Assembly: GCA_041917755.1 (NCBI GenBank) | Contig: JAYRWY010000006.1 | Coordinates: 124,001-188,000 of the forward strand | Direction: 5' to 3' | DNA: 64,000 bases | Source of the DNA: RGZA01 sp041917755 | GTDB lineage: Bacteria > Pseudomonadota > Alphaproteobacteria > UBA9219 > RGZA01 | In this document: positions 36,901-44,854 of the stretch, in pieces | How the letters are laid out: every line of letters starts with the position of its first letter | How positions within the stretch are numbered: the first letter of the stretch is position 1 | Notes under the pieces: model-generated | Database searches by the model: none | What the model saw: the letters and a program-made list of their open reading frames with translations, nothing else | What the model was told of the DNA's origin: nothing | Translations under genes and position numbers: made by a program

Positions 36901-37397
36901 GTCGGGAATGCCTTCTTGAGGCGTTGCAAAACTTCATCCGCAACGCTGCTCTGCCCCGCCAATAATAATTGACCAATCGGGCCATTCACCCCGCCGGTCA
37001 ATGCAATCAACCCGTCACTGAATTTTTCAAGCTTGGCAAAGGTGATGTGCGGCGCAGTGTCTTCAGCGGTGTCCAAATATGCCGCACTGACCAATTGCGT
37101 GAGGTTACGATAGCCAACTTCGTTTTGCGCAATCAGCACCAAGGATGCATCGGCGATTTTTTCATACCCCTTGATGGTTTTATCCATCACCCGCAACTGG
37201 CAACCCATAATGGGTTGAATGCCGTTATCGACAGCCTCCAACGCGAATTCCAGCGCGCCAAACATATTGTTGGTATCGGTCACCGCCACCGCAGGCATGT
37301 TCTTTGCCTTGGCCAGCTTAACAACATCTTTGACCTTTATCGCCCCTTCAAGAAGCGAATAAGCCGAGTGTGTGCGGAGATGGATGAAGATTGACAT
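33960..37397 (-). CDS. dnaE: DNA polymerase III alpha subunit
   Basis: This 1145-residue replicative polymerase has an N-terminal PHP domain (LRTHSAYSLLEGAIK, then DTNNMFGALEF), the catalytic PDFDIDFCQERRDEV in the palm, GPGRGSGVGSLVAWAL, and C-terminal HhH and OB domains (KIAGIVISKQERTAKSGN). It is the main chromosomal polymerase subunit. Length and motifs are normal; this is the DnaE1 type, since ImuB-type partners are absent nearby. It stands alone with unknown genes on both sides. Confidence 0.98.
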   Translation of the reverse strand: MSIFIHLRTHSAYSLLEGAIKVKDVVKLAKAKNMPAVAVTDTNNMFGALEFALEAVDNGIQPIMGCQLRVMDKTIKGYEKIADASLVLIAQNEVGYRNLTQLVSAAYLDTAEDTAPHITFAKLEKFSDGLIALTGGVNGPIGQLLLAGQSSVADEVLQRLKKAFPTRLYVELQRHKEGDVGDKEERTEESFLDLAYKHDLPIVATNDVQFAIEEMSEAHDALLCIADKRYVSDTDRARVTTNHYFKTAEEMEDLFDDLPEAIANTAIIAQRCTYWPKKHKPILPPFKTESGLDEVGELKRQAEEGLEARFKKYTAITDYDTYRARLAFELNVITNMGFAGYFLIVSDFIKWAKAHNIPVGPGRGSGVGSLVAWALTITDLDPIPFGLLFERFLNPERVSMPDFDIDFCQERRDEVIGYVQQRYGVDKVAQIITFGKLQARAVLRNVGRVLGMPLGYVDKICKLVPFNPANPVTLKEAIQAEPQLKNLRDEDASVAQLIDTSIKLEGLYAHASTHAAGLVIGDRPLQELVPMYRDPRSPLPVTQFNMKTVEQAGLVKFDFLGLKTLDVLQLAETMANKQGANVDLGNLPLDDAKTYDLFARGDTLGVFQLESAGMRDTLRRMKPNRFEDIIALVALYRPGPMDNIPKYIKVKAGEEEADYLHPLLEPVLKETYGIAIYQEQVMQIAQILAGYTLGGADLLRRAMGKKIKEEMAAQRQTFVEGAAKKGVDAEQASMIFDQVDKFAGYGFNKSHAAAYALIAYQTAYMKANYPVAFYAASMTFEMGAVDKLNLFRQELTRKSIPLLPPDVNYSHDTFAIEDLADGKQGIRYALAAIKGVGQAAMKVLATERTAKGKFKDMFEFASRLDNRVMNKRQMENLINAGAFDSLHKNRAQLIEHVEMFTRLASAATQERESGQVSLFGGNEQVSKPQMQDVKPWDELIKLQNEFSALGFFLSSHPLDAYRPLLDRLGAIRASGLAAVAGSTGSTRKKIAGIVISKQERTAKSGNRFAFVQLSDNTGMFEATLFSETLSQHRDSLVAGTPLLLSVDVQGKPDEYRLTVQGVEKLEMVAARESQGLALVLGMEKAIAPLQVITAKLPKGKSRIQIKIDIDGEEEAEIELSGRYTIPPELRSEIKALAGILEVQDL

Positions 37398-37539
37398 AGC
37401 TTGAGGATAGCAGTCACCCCAGCCAAATCAAGATGAGGAATACCTAATAGATACGCTCGACATTAACCATATGCGGGGTACTTCCAATTACTTTCGTTTT
37501 TGTATGGTAGTCTAAACCAAGGCACATGAGGACAAATAC

Positions 37540-38229
37540 ATGAGCAAGCAATTTCCCTTAAGGATAGAATACCACTTCTCGTATAGGGATGGGATAGTTC
37601 CAGATCCAAAAGATCCGCTTCATGAACACACGCGCCCGACCAATACAGCCTATATTCGTAGACGCTTCAAAATTAAAGCTGCGACCATTCAAGCGCTTCA
37701 ACCAAAATCTCTAAATGGATATGTCACTGATTACATATGGAATTTCCGAGATATTCGTGGCCAAAAAAACACCAGCATCGTAAGTGGTGATTGGAAAATA
37801 GAAGGCGAACGGCATGAAGTGAGAAAGCTGTTCCGTTGGGAAGCACGACAAATCCCGCGCACGGGAAATGATGATACCCCGCCCCATGTCGATGGTTTTT
37901 TTAGAGACATATCACCAACCTGGGAACGCGCCATACGTGGCAGAACAGGCATCAATGAATTTGGCCATCCAGGCGGCCTGCCGGTTACGTTTAGTGCCAA
38001 GCCCGGTAAATACGAAGTTATCGAAGCCGAGTTCAATGGCGAAGGCGACAGGACTTACGACTTATACCATATTCGCTTCAAACCAGATGGGTACTTCACT
38101 CGTACGAGATACCTGACGGTAACCCGAGAGTTCATCCATAAAATTTTTGAGCCCACGACCTTGCCCGGTCGTCCCGAAGTTAAGACGCCCACACTTAAGG
38201 TCATAAAGCCAAAAGATAACAGCCTATAG
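37540..38229 (+). CDS. Hypothetical protein
   Basis: I do not recognise this 229-residue protein. GAGGA lies about 9 bases before the ATG. It is rich in basic and aromatic residues (many R, K, Y, W, F), which could fit nucleic-acid binding, but no motif is clear. It has no signal peptide or membrane segment. It ends one base before the end of the convergent ssb gene. Confidence 0.6.
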   Translation: MSKQFPLRIEYHFSYRDGIVPDPKDPLHEHTRPTNTAYIRRRFKIKAATIQALQPKSLNGYVTDYIWNFRDIRGQKNTSIVSGDWKIEGERHEVRKLFRWEARQIPRTGNDDTPPHVDGFFRDISPTWERAIRGRTGINEFGHPGGLPVTFSAKPGKYEVIEAEFNGEGDRTYDLYHIRFKPDGYFTRTRYLTVTREFIHKIFEPTTLPGRPEVKTPTLKVIKPKDNSL

Positions 38230-38230
38230 C

Positions 38231-38716
38231 TTAGAACGGAATTTCGTCATCCAGTTCAGATGCACCGCCGCCGCCTGAGGCAACGCGTTTTTGCGCAGGC
38301 GCAAAGCTCGCGCCGCTATCGTTGCTTGCATCATCAATCGAATAATCGGAACTACCGGCGCTGCTCTTACCATCCAACATGGTCAACTCACCGCGATATT
38401 GCTTGAGCACGACAGCCGTGGTGTAGCGTTCCTGACCTTCTTTATCGGTGTATTTACGGGTTTCCAATGCACCTTCGATGTAAACTTTTGCGCCTTTTTT
38501 CAGGTACTTTTCAACCACATCCACAATGCGGTCATTGTAAACTTCTACCTTGTGCCATTCGGTTTTGTCTTTGCGTTCACCAGTCGCCTTGTCTTTCCAG
38601 CTTTCCGAGGTCGCAACGGAGAAATTGGCCACGCGCCCGCCATTCTGGAATGAGCGTACTTCAGGGTCTTTGCCCAAATTGCCTACTAAAATAACTTTAT
38701 TAACGCTGCCTGCCAT
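38231..38716 (-). CDS. ssb: Single-stranded DNA-binding protein
   Basis: This 161-residue protein has the OB fold (SVNKVILVGNLGKDPEVR) over about residues 1-105, a flexible Ser/Gly-rich linker and the acidic tail DDEIPF that binds partners such as RecO, PriA and ExoI. It coats ssDNA during replication and repair. It is divergent from uvrA with a LexA-type site in the shared region, so both may be damage-induced. Confidence 0.97.
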   Translation of the reverse strand: MAGSVNKVILVGNLGKDPEVRSFQNGGRVANFSVATSESWKDKATGERKDKTEWHKVEVYNDRIVDVVEKYLKKGAKVYIEGALETRKYTDKEGQERYTTAVVLKQYRGELTMLDGKSSAGSSDYSIDDASNDSGASFAPAQKRVASGGGGASELDDEIPF

Positions 38717-38766
38717 GATGCACCTATTTTAAAAAATGAGAGACCCAGACCTTAAGAGGAAATTTT

Positions 38767-38781
38767 GTTCACGACAAGTTC
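38767..38781. promoter_or_regulatory. SOS (LexA) box between ssb and uvrA
   Basis: GTTC-ACGACAA-GTTC is a perfect match to the alphaproteobacterial LexA site GTTC-N7-GTTC. It lies 50 bp upstream of ssb and 59 bp upstream of uvrA, a good place to repress both. The same arrangement is known for uvrA in other alphaproteobacteria. Confidence 0.8.
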
Positions 38782-38827
38782 TTGTTTTTCTCGGGAAGTA
38801 GTTTATCTCTTATGTTTACTCTTTATC

Positions 38828-38836
38828 TGTGGATAA
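38828..38836 (-). promoter_or_regulatory. DnaA box upstream of uvrA
   Basis: TGTGGATAA is the reverse complement of the consensus DnaA site TTATCCACA and lies three bases before the uvrA ATG. A single 9-mer can occur by chance; it is not an origin. Confidence 0.3.
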
Positions 38837-38839
38837 CAC

Positions 38840-41740
38840 ATGGCTGACAAGCAAAGCGCATCCAATAAAAACGGGGAACCGCAAATTGTTATTAAAGGTG
38901 CGCGCGAACATAACCTGAAAAACATCGATATCGCACTGCCAAAAAACAAGCTGGTGGTGATTACTGGCTTATCGGGTTCGGGTAAATCATCCCTCGCCTT
39001 TGATACCATTTATGCCGAAGGCCAACGCCGCTATGTCGAAAGCCTGTCGGCCTATGCACGCCAATTTCTGGAAATGATGCAAAAGCCGGATGTGGATTCC
39101 ATTGATGGTCTATCACCCGCCATTTCGATTGAACAAAAGACCACCTCCAAAAACCCGCGCTCCACCGTAGGTACGGTGACCGAAATTTATGACTATATGC
39201 GTCTGTTATGGGCGCGTGTGGGTGTACCCTATTCGCCTGCCACGGGTTTGCCGATTGAAAGCCAAACCGTCAGCCAAATGGTTGACCGCATTGCGGCGAT
39301 GAAGGAAGGCACAAAACTATTGCTCCTCGCGCCCATCGTGCGTGGCCGCAAGGGTGAATATAAAAAAGAATTAGTGGAGCTTCACAAAAAAGGATTCCAG
39401 CGTTTTAAAATTGACGGAAAACTTTACGAGGCCGATGACCTCCCCAAGCTGGATAAAAAACTCAAACACGATATTGAAGTGGTCGTTGACCGTTTGGTTG
39501 TTAAAAAAGAAAACAAAGACAATCGCATCGCAGACTCCATCGAAACAGCACTCAAGATGGGCGAAGGCTTGGTGTATGTGGAAGAAGTGGATAGCGGAAA
39601 ACGCCATGTCTATTCGGCTAAATTCGCCTGTCCGGTGAGCGGGTTTACCATTGAAGAAATCGAACCGCGCCTATTCTCCTTTAACAATCCGCATGGTGCA
39701 TGCCCGCATTGCGATGGCCTTGGCGAAAAAATGATTTTCGACCCCAAGCTGGTCATTCCCGATGAATCCCTAAGCCTTGCTGATGGCGCAATTGTGCCAT
39801 GGAAAAATTCGCAGAGCTTTTTTTACTACATCCAAATTCTTGATGCGATAACCAAGCATTATAAATCCAGCATTAAAAAGCCGTGGAAGGATTTAGACGA
39901 GAAAGTCAAAAACATCATCCTCTATGGCTCTGGCGAAGAAAGCATCGCCGTTACATACCAAGATAATTCGCGCACCATGCGCACCAATAAACCGTTCGAA
40001 GGCATCATCCCCAATCTCGAACGCCGCTTTAAAGAAACCGAAAGCAATTGGCGCCGCGAAGATATGAGCAAATATCAAACCACCAAGCCATGCGAAGGCT
40101 GCCATGGCGCGCGTCTCAAGGCCGAAGCATTGGCCGTTAAAATCAATAAAAAGAATATTGCCGAAATCGGTGATCTCTCCATTTTAAATGCCGCCGCGTG
40201 GTTTAATTCATTGCATGAAAGCCTAAAGCCAAAAGAAAAAGAAATCGCCGCGCGCATTTTAAAAGAAATCAATGAACGCCTTGGCTTCCTGGTGAATGTG
40301 GGACTAGATTACCTCAGCCTATCGCGTCATTCCGGCACATTATCGGGCGGTGAAAGCCAACGCATTCGCCTTGCCTCACAAATTGGCTCAGGCCTTACCG
40401 GCGTGCTTTATGTACTTGATGAACCAAGCATCGGCCTGCATCAACGCGATAATGACCGCTTACTTGATACGCTGCGCCGTTTGCGTGAACTCGGCAATAC
40501 CGTGATTGTCGTGGAACATGACGAAGATGCCATCCGCGCAGCCGATCATCTGGTGGATATTGGCCCGGGCGCGGGTATCCATGGCGGCAACGTCATTGCG
40601 CAAGGTACGCCGGAAGAGGTGATGAAAAATCCCCTTTCCCTCACGGCGCAATATCTATCGGGCAAGCGACAAATTCCGCTGCCTGAAAAACGCCGCGCTG
40701 GCCGCAAGGGTGAATTTATTGAAGTCATCGGCGCATCGGGCAATAATTTAAAAAATGTGAGCACCAAAATTCCATTGGGCACCTTCACCTGCGTCACGGG
40801 TGTATCAGGTTCTGGTAAATCTACCTTGATTTTGGAAACGCTATTCCGTGGTATTTCACAGGAATTAAACGATAGCCGCGAAGCCCCCGCCCCGCACAAG
40901 ACCATCAAAGGCTTGCAGCTGATTGATAAGGTGATTGATATCGACCAATCACCCATTGGCCGCACCCCGCGTTCTAACCCCGCCACTTATACCGGCGCAT
41001 TTGCACCTATTCGTGATTGGTTTGCAGGCCTGCCTGAAGCCAAGGCACGCGGCTATGGCCCGGGGCGTTTTTCATTCAACGTCAAGGGTGGCCGCTGCGA
41101 AGCATGTGAAGGCGACGGCGTTATTAAAATCGAAATGCACTTTTTGCCGGATGTATACGTCACCTGCGATGTATGCAATGGCAAGCGCTATAACCGTGAA
41201 ACATTACAAGTCACATGGAAAGACAAATCCATCAGCGATGTGTTGAACATGAATGTGGAGGAAGGCCTTACCTTCTTCGAAAGCATCCCATCAATCCGCG
41301 ACAAGATATCGACGCTCAACCAAGTCGGGCTTAGCTATATTGCCATTGGGCAAAACGCCACCACCCTTTCGGGGGGTGAAGCTCAACGCGTAAAGCTGGC
41401 CAAGGAACTATCACGCCGCTCCACCGGTAAAACGATTTATATCCTCGATGAACCCACCACAGGCCTTCATTTTGAAGACGTCAAACGTTTGCTTGAAGTG
41501 CTGCATACGCTGGTTGACCAAGGCAATACCGTGGTGGTCATTGAACATAATCTGGAGGTTATCAAAACCGCCGACTGGATTATTGATCTAGGCCCCGAAG
41601 GCGGCGATCGCGGTGGTGAAATCGTGGTTGAAGGCACGCCCGAAGATGTGGCATCGTGCGAGGCCAGCTATACGGGTAAATATTTAAAACCGTATTTACC
41701 AACCATGCTCGCAAAAAAACGTAGCAAGCAATCCGCATAG
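38840..41740 (+). CDS. uvrA: Excinuclease ABC subunit A
   Basis: This 966-residue protein has two ABC ATPase units: Walker A motifs GLSGSGKSS near residue 43 and GVSGSGKST near 655, and two LSGGE signatures. Zinc-finger CxxC pairs appear near residues 285 and 755. It finds DNA lesions for nucleotide excision repair. Length, motif order and the C-terminal Lys/Arg-rich tail are normal. Its promoter region holds the SOS box shared with ssb. Confidence 0.98.
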   Translation: MADKQSASNKNGEPQIVIKGAREHNLKNIDIALPKNKLVVITGLSGSGKSSLAFDTIYAEGQRRYVESLSAYARQFLEMMQKPDVDSIDGLSPAISIEQKTTSKNPRSTVGTVTEIYDYMRLLWARVGVPYSPATGLPIESQTVSQMVDRIAAMKEGTKLLLLAPIVRGRKGEYKKELVELHKKGFQRFKIDGKLYEADDLPKLDKKLKHDIEVVVDRLVVKKENKDNRIADSIETALKMGEGLVYVEEVDSGKRHVYSAKFACPVSGFTIEEIEPRLFSFNNPHGACPHCDGLGEKMIFDPKLVIPDESLSLADGAIVPWKNSQSFFYYIQILDAITKHYKSSIKKPWKDLDEKVKNIILYGSGEESIAVTYQDNSRTMRTNKPFEGIIPNLERRFKETESNWRREDMSKYQTTKPCEGCHGARLKAEALAVKINKKNIAEIGDLSILNAAAWFNSLHESLKPKEKEIAARILKEINERLGFLVNVGLDYLSLSRHSGTLSGGESQRIRLASQIGSGLTGVLYVLDEPSIGLHQRDNDRLLDTLRRLRELGNTVIVVEHDEDAIRAADHLVDIGPGAGIHGGNVIAQGTPEEVMKNPLSLTAQYLSGKRQIPLPEKRRAGRKGEFIEVIGASGNNLKNVSTKIPLGTFTCVTGVSGSGKSTLILETLFRGISQELNDSREAPAPHKTIKGLQLIDKVIDIDQSPIGRTPRSNPATYTGAFAPIRDWFAGLPEAKARGYGPGRFSFNVKGGRCEACEGDGVIKIEMHFLPDVYVTCDVCNGKRYNRETLQVTWKDKSISDVLNMNVEEGLTFFESIPSIRDKISTLNQVGLSYIAIGQNATTLSGGEAQRVKLAKELSRRSTGKTIYILDEPTTGLHFEDVKRLLEVLHTLVDQGNTVVVIEHNLEVIKTADWIIDLGPEGGDRGGEIVVEGTPEDVASCEASYTGKYLKPYLPTMLAKKRSKQSA

Positions 41741-41847
41741 ATTGTCCAAATATAGTGAACCGAAATTCACCATCTTTCGTAGCATAGTTTTAATGCTGCC
41801 ATGCAACAATTTGCCTGTCGTTCGTCCCGCCGCCACAGGAGCCCAAC

Positions 41848-42339
41848 ATGAGCAGCAGCAAAACAATCAGCATAAAAACCCTTTCCATTTTGCCATTAGC
41901 TGGCTTGCTATTCATGGCGGGCATTGCACATGCCGAAGAGGCAGCACCGCCCAAAGACGGCGAACATCCCGGCATGATGCGCGGCGAACATGAAGGTATG
42001 CGCGAAAAAATGCGCGAGAAATTTATGGCCATGAACCCACAAGAACGCGAAGCATTTAAAAAGGAAATGGAAGAGCGCCACATAGCATTAAAAGAAAAGA
42101 TGAAGTCCATGTCGCCTGAAGAACAAGCCGCATTCAGGGAGAAAATGGAAGCGCGGCGTGAAGAGCTGCGAGCAAAGTTTGAGGCCATGAGCCCCGAACA
42201 GCGTGAGGAATTCAAGAAAAAAATGGCCATGCGACAGGAACATCGCGATGAACTAAAGGAACATCATCTGGATATGCACCAGAATGGCCCCGAAGGTCTT
42301 GATAAACCTCCAGGCGGCATGCGCCCAGAAAAACACTAA
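41848..42339 (+). CDS. Hypothetical secreted protein with charged helical repeats
   Basis: This 163-residue protein has a signal peptide (ending GIAHAEE) and then a highly charged Glu/Lys/Arg/Met helix. About three near-repeats follow the pattern M-[NS]-P-[QE]-[EQ]-[RQ]-E/A-[AE]-F-[KR]-[EK]-[KE]-M. The phrase MSPEEQAAF/MSPEQREEF resembles DUF3106 and CpxP/Spy-like periplasmic proteins with LTxxQ motifs, but I would not assign either. It may bind metal or act as a stress chaperone. AGGAG precedes the start. Confidence 0.65.
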   Translation: MSSSKTISIKTLSILPLAGLLFMAGIAHAEEAAPPKDGEHPGMMRGEHEGMREKMREKFMAMNPQEREAFKKEMEERHIALKEKMKSMSPEEQAAFREKMEARREELRAKFEAMSPEQREEFKKKMAMRQEHRDELKEHHLDMHQNGPEGLDKPPGGMRPEKH

Positions 42340-42367
42340 TTGAAAACACTAAATTGAAAACACTAAC
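42328..42367. repeat. Tandem 14-bp repeat over a stop codon
   Basis: GAAAACACTAAATT-type units occur nearly three times in a row (42328, 42342, 42356) with one or two base differences. The first copy holds the TAA stop of the upstream gene. It looks like replication slippage. Confidence 0.6.
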
Positions 42368-42380
42368 CGAACAGAGCTAA

Positions 42381-42575
42381 CTACATCTGTGGTTGCTGCA
42401 TCATGGCTTGTTGATCCTTGATATGACGATAAGGATCAACTTGCTGTTGCTGCTGGTGTGAATGCGCGGGCTTTGTACCTTGTCCTGCTTGCGGTTCTGC
42501 TGGTTTAACAGCAGGCTGTGGAAGTTCAAGATAGGCACCAGGTACTAAATCGCGTGGGAACATCGGAATATTCAT
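42381..42575 (-). CDS. Hypothetical small Gln/Pro-rich protein
   Basis: This 64-residue product begins MNIPMFPRDLVPGAYLELPQP and is then rich in Pro, Gln and Ala with a QQQQQ run. It has no signal peptide. The AYLELP phrase recalls AYAELP in the product of the gene 17 bp upstream. Such low-complexity sequence makes coding only moderately certain; there is no strong ribosome site. Part of a leftward set of three small unknown genes. Confidence 0.45.
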   Translation of the reverse strand: MNIPMFPRDLVPGAYLELPQPAVKPAEPQAGQGTKPAHSHQQQQQVDPYRHIKDQQAMMQQPQM

Positions 42576-42592
42576 TTCTATAACTCTGGCAA

Positions 42593-42928
42593 TTAAACTG
42601 GCTGCGGCTTCGGCGTACCGTGAATACCCATATAGCGCAGATTGCGCTCTGCGTTTTCCAACGCATAGCGTGCCACACTGGCAATCGCCTCGTTTTGATC
42701 TTCGGTTGCCTTACGCAGTTCAGCAATAATCGCTTCACGGCGCTCTGGCTTCGTTTTGCTTTGGTATGAATCAAAGCTGATTTGTTGCAAATGGCGTTGT
42801 GCAGCTTCCAATGGTGAATCCACGCGCTGTCTAATCTTGTGCGCGAACGGGCCCTGCACGATGGTTGCGCTTGGCAACTCGGCATAAGCGTTGGGTTCTG
42901 GTTTTCTACGTAGGGCAGCGGTACTCAT
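42593..42928 (-). CDS. Hypothetical small helical protein
   Basis: This 111-residue product begins MSTAALRRKPEPNAYAELPSAT and then is mostly helical and charged (AQRHLQQISF, RREAIIAELRKATEDQNEAIASVARYALENAERNLRYM). I do not recognise it. AAGAAG precedes the ATG. It lies in the middle of three leftward small genes. Confidence 0.55.
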   Translation of the reverse strand: MSTAALRRKPEPNAYAELPSATIVQGPFAHKIRQRVDSPLEAAQRHLQQISFDSYQSKTKPERREAIIAELRKATEDQNEAIASVARYALENAERNLRYMGIHGTPKPQPV

Positions 42929-42968
42929 GGTCTACTTCTTTCTTTGATTTTTTTGGTGTTTTAGTGAA

Positions 42969-43346
42969 TTACAGTGCGTATGCCATGTGACGGATTGTTC
43001 CACGTGGCTCTGCAGCTACTGTTTCTGGATGCTTTTCAGCAACCAATGACCGCCCCTTATCGAGATAGTGTTGGGCGGCTGCTTTGAAATACGGGTCTTT
43101 CAGGTCATCGACCAGAACCTTGATCTCAGCAAGTAGTGCAATTGACACCAATGGATTGTCGTTGGTCGCAGCAAAATTAACGGCCCACTCGGCACCCTTT
43201 ACGCGTTCAGACATGCTGCTCGCATATTTCATGGTGCTCACAACGCCAAAACGACTTAGATCGATTTCATTCGCTCTATCTTGTCTTGCTGCTGTTTTAG
43301 GTCTTACCGGTGCCATCTCTAATTCATCCGTACTGTTTATATTCAC
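42969..43346 (-). CDS. Hypothetical small protein
   Basis: This 125-residue product starts at GTG 43346 or, ten residues in, at ATG 43316 (MAPVRPK). It is helical (SERVKGAEWAVNFAATN, SIALLAEIKVLVDDLKDPYFKAAAQHYLDKG) with no signal peptide. Function is unknown. It is the first of three leftward genes; the region upstream holds an inverted repeat. Confidence 0.55.
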   Translation of the reverse strand: MNINSTDELEMAPVRPKTAARQDRANEIDLSRFGVVSTMKYASSMSERVKGAEWAVNFAATNDNPLVSIALLAEIKVLVDDLKDPYFKAAAQHYLDKGRSLVAEKHPETVAAEPRGTIRHMAYAL

Positions 43347-43349
43347 AAC

Positions 43350-43358
43350 TTATCCACA
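43350..43358 (+). promoter_or_regulatory. DnaA box
   Basis: TTATCCACA, a perfect DnaA consensus 9-mer, lies four bases upstream of the small gene's GTG. Only one copy is present, so it is not an origin by itself. Confidence 0.3.
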
Positions 43359-43506
43359 ATTTGGTGCGGTGCAGCGTTATACACTGCTAAACGCGAAACT
43401 AAAGAGGTTTTTTTGTGATTTTTTTGGGAAATCTTGTCGCGGGCGAAGTCACTGTAATTTTTGGCTTTTTCCAGATAATCGTTAATATGCACGTGTTTCT
43501 TTGCAT

Positions 43507-43539
43507 GTTCGTAACATTTAACTTGCTCCGGTTACGAAC
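43507..43539. repeat. Perfect 9-bp inverted repeat
   Basis: GTTCGTAAC (43507-43515) and GTTACGAAC (43531-43539) are exact reverse complements, 15 bases apart, with arm centres 24 bp apart. This suits a dimeric regulator or an RNA hairpin. It sits in the 261 bp region between two divergent gene sets; no poly-T follows. Nothing else firm is seen in the gap. Confidence 0.6.
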
Positions 43540-43607
43540 GCCTTGTTAAACAAAGCATCCATTTTTGAAAACGTTTGGCATTTTGACAGTTGCGGCACAG
43601 AACACAT

Positions 43608-44549
43608 ATGACCCCAATTAGCCAGTACAAATTTTATGATCTCGGCGCGAAATTACACCGCGTGGTATCCAATCGTACTGCCGTGGGCGCAGCCGAAATG
43701 TTTGTGCCCTTGATGGAAGCGCAAACCGCACTCGATACCCTGATTAAGGGTGACCCAATTCAACTTGAAGTATCCCGCAGCGAAGCCAACGCCCTGCTCA
43801 ATAAACTCGGCGCTATCTTCGATAAAAATTTTATTGATTTGAATACACGCCAATTCCGTTTTCCTGGCCGCGAGGAAGTGATTGACGCACATGAGCTGAC
43901 CCTACTCCGCTCGCTTGTTGAAAAATTTGAAACTGCTTTTGCGTCCGAACTCAGCCGCAAGGCAGTCTTCACTGTGCCCAAACGCGGTTTGTTCGATACT
44001 TATGAATTAACCGAGCATGCGGATAACCAGTTCTCCGAAGAAACCCTTCGCATCATGCCCGAACATGTGCGCACCGATATCCGCATGGCGGGCCGTGCAC
44101 TTGCGTTTGGTCTGAGTGCCGCATGCTGCTTTCATTTGGTACGCGCCGCCGAAGATTTACTGAGCCGCTATAACGAAGCCTTTGGTGGCGGCACTGCCAC
44201 CAAGCCTAACATTTTGTGGAATGAATCCCTGCCGCGCCTGATTGCGATGAGCAAGGGCAAGGGTGCCAACAGCCCCGATCCGCGCATCCTGAGCATGCTC
44301 AGCGATATCGAAAGCCGCGTTCGTCCTGCACTGCGCGCCAATGGCACCCCGGTCAGCATCAATGATGCGACAATTTTATTTGGCACCACCAGCAGCATGA
44401 TTTCGCTCATGCTGGAAGCATTGGGCAAAATGGGAAAAACCCAAAACCGCATGAAGAGCGCACAAGAAAAACTGGAAGAAGCCCAGAACGTCGCCCAACA
44501 TGACGATGAAGACGATGCCGATGCTGCACAACGCAGCAAGTCAGCCTAA
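43608..44549 (+). CDS. Hypothetical protein, mostly helical
   Basis: This 313-residue protein starts MTPISQYKF (ATG 43608). It is a long helical protein with no membrane segment: EVSRSEANALLNKLGAIFDKN, LTLLRSLVEKFETAFASELS, and a Cys-containing AFGLSAACCFHLVRAAEDLLSR. It ends with an acidic Asp/Glu-rich tail. I know no family; a partner-binding or regulatory role is a guess. It overlaps the DUF971 gene end by four bases, converging. Confidence 0.6.
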   Translation: MTPISQYKFYDLGAKLHRVVSNRTAVGAAEMFVPLMEAQTALDTLIKGDPIQLEVSRSEANALLNKLGAIFDKNFIDLNTRQFRFPGREEVIDAHELTLLRSLVEKFETAFASELSRKAVFTVPKRGLFDTYELTEHADNQFSEETLRIMPEHVRTDIRMAGRALAFGLSAACCFHLVRAAEDLLSRYNEAFGGGTATKPNILWNESLPRLIAMSKGKGANSPDPRILSMLSDIESRVRPALRANGTPVSINDATILFGTTSSMISLMLEALGKMGKTQNRMKSAQEKLEEAQNVAQHDDEDDADAAQRSKSA

Positions 44550-44854
44550 GCGTTCAAATTATAAAGCCAGCTCCAGCTATAAAGCCCGGTTGCGTGGCCA
44601 TCATCAAACAAGATGCGCACGGCATAATTTCCCACCGGTTCCACCCCCGTAATACGTACCGCTGGGTTAATGTGCACCACAGGTTTGTTCCCGCCGTGAC
44701 CTTGCACTTCGGCAGATGGGCTATGTTCACGCAACTGCTTGGCCGTGAATTGCTTCACTACGCCATTATCAAAGGTAATCGTCAGCGTGTTATCGCTTTT
44801 CTTCAACTTGATGTCGGTTGGCCATGGCTCGGCCATAGGTGCCTGATTACTCAT
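44546..44854 (-). CDS. DUF971 family protein
   Basis: This 102-residue protein shows the DUF971 (gamma-butyrobetaine hydroxylase N-terminal-like) pattern: PTDIKLKKSDNTLTITFDNG at the start, LREHSPSAEVQGHG in the middle and NYAVRILFDDGHATGLYSW. DUF971 occurs alone in bacteria and has a zinc-binding-like fold; its job is unclear, with a suggested link to Fe-S proteins. The gene overlaps the Trm112-like gene by four bases. Confidence 0.85.
   Translation of the reverse strand: MSNQAPMAEPWPTDIKLKKSDNTLTITFDNGVVKQFTAKQLREHSPSAEVQGHGGNKPVVHINPAVRITGVEPVGNYAVRILFDDGHATGLYSWSWLYNLNA

Noticed and set aside
38828..43358. A replication origin from DnaA boxes
   Set aside because: Only two isolated 9-mers, more than 4 kb apart, and no AT-rich unwinding region or box cluster.
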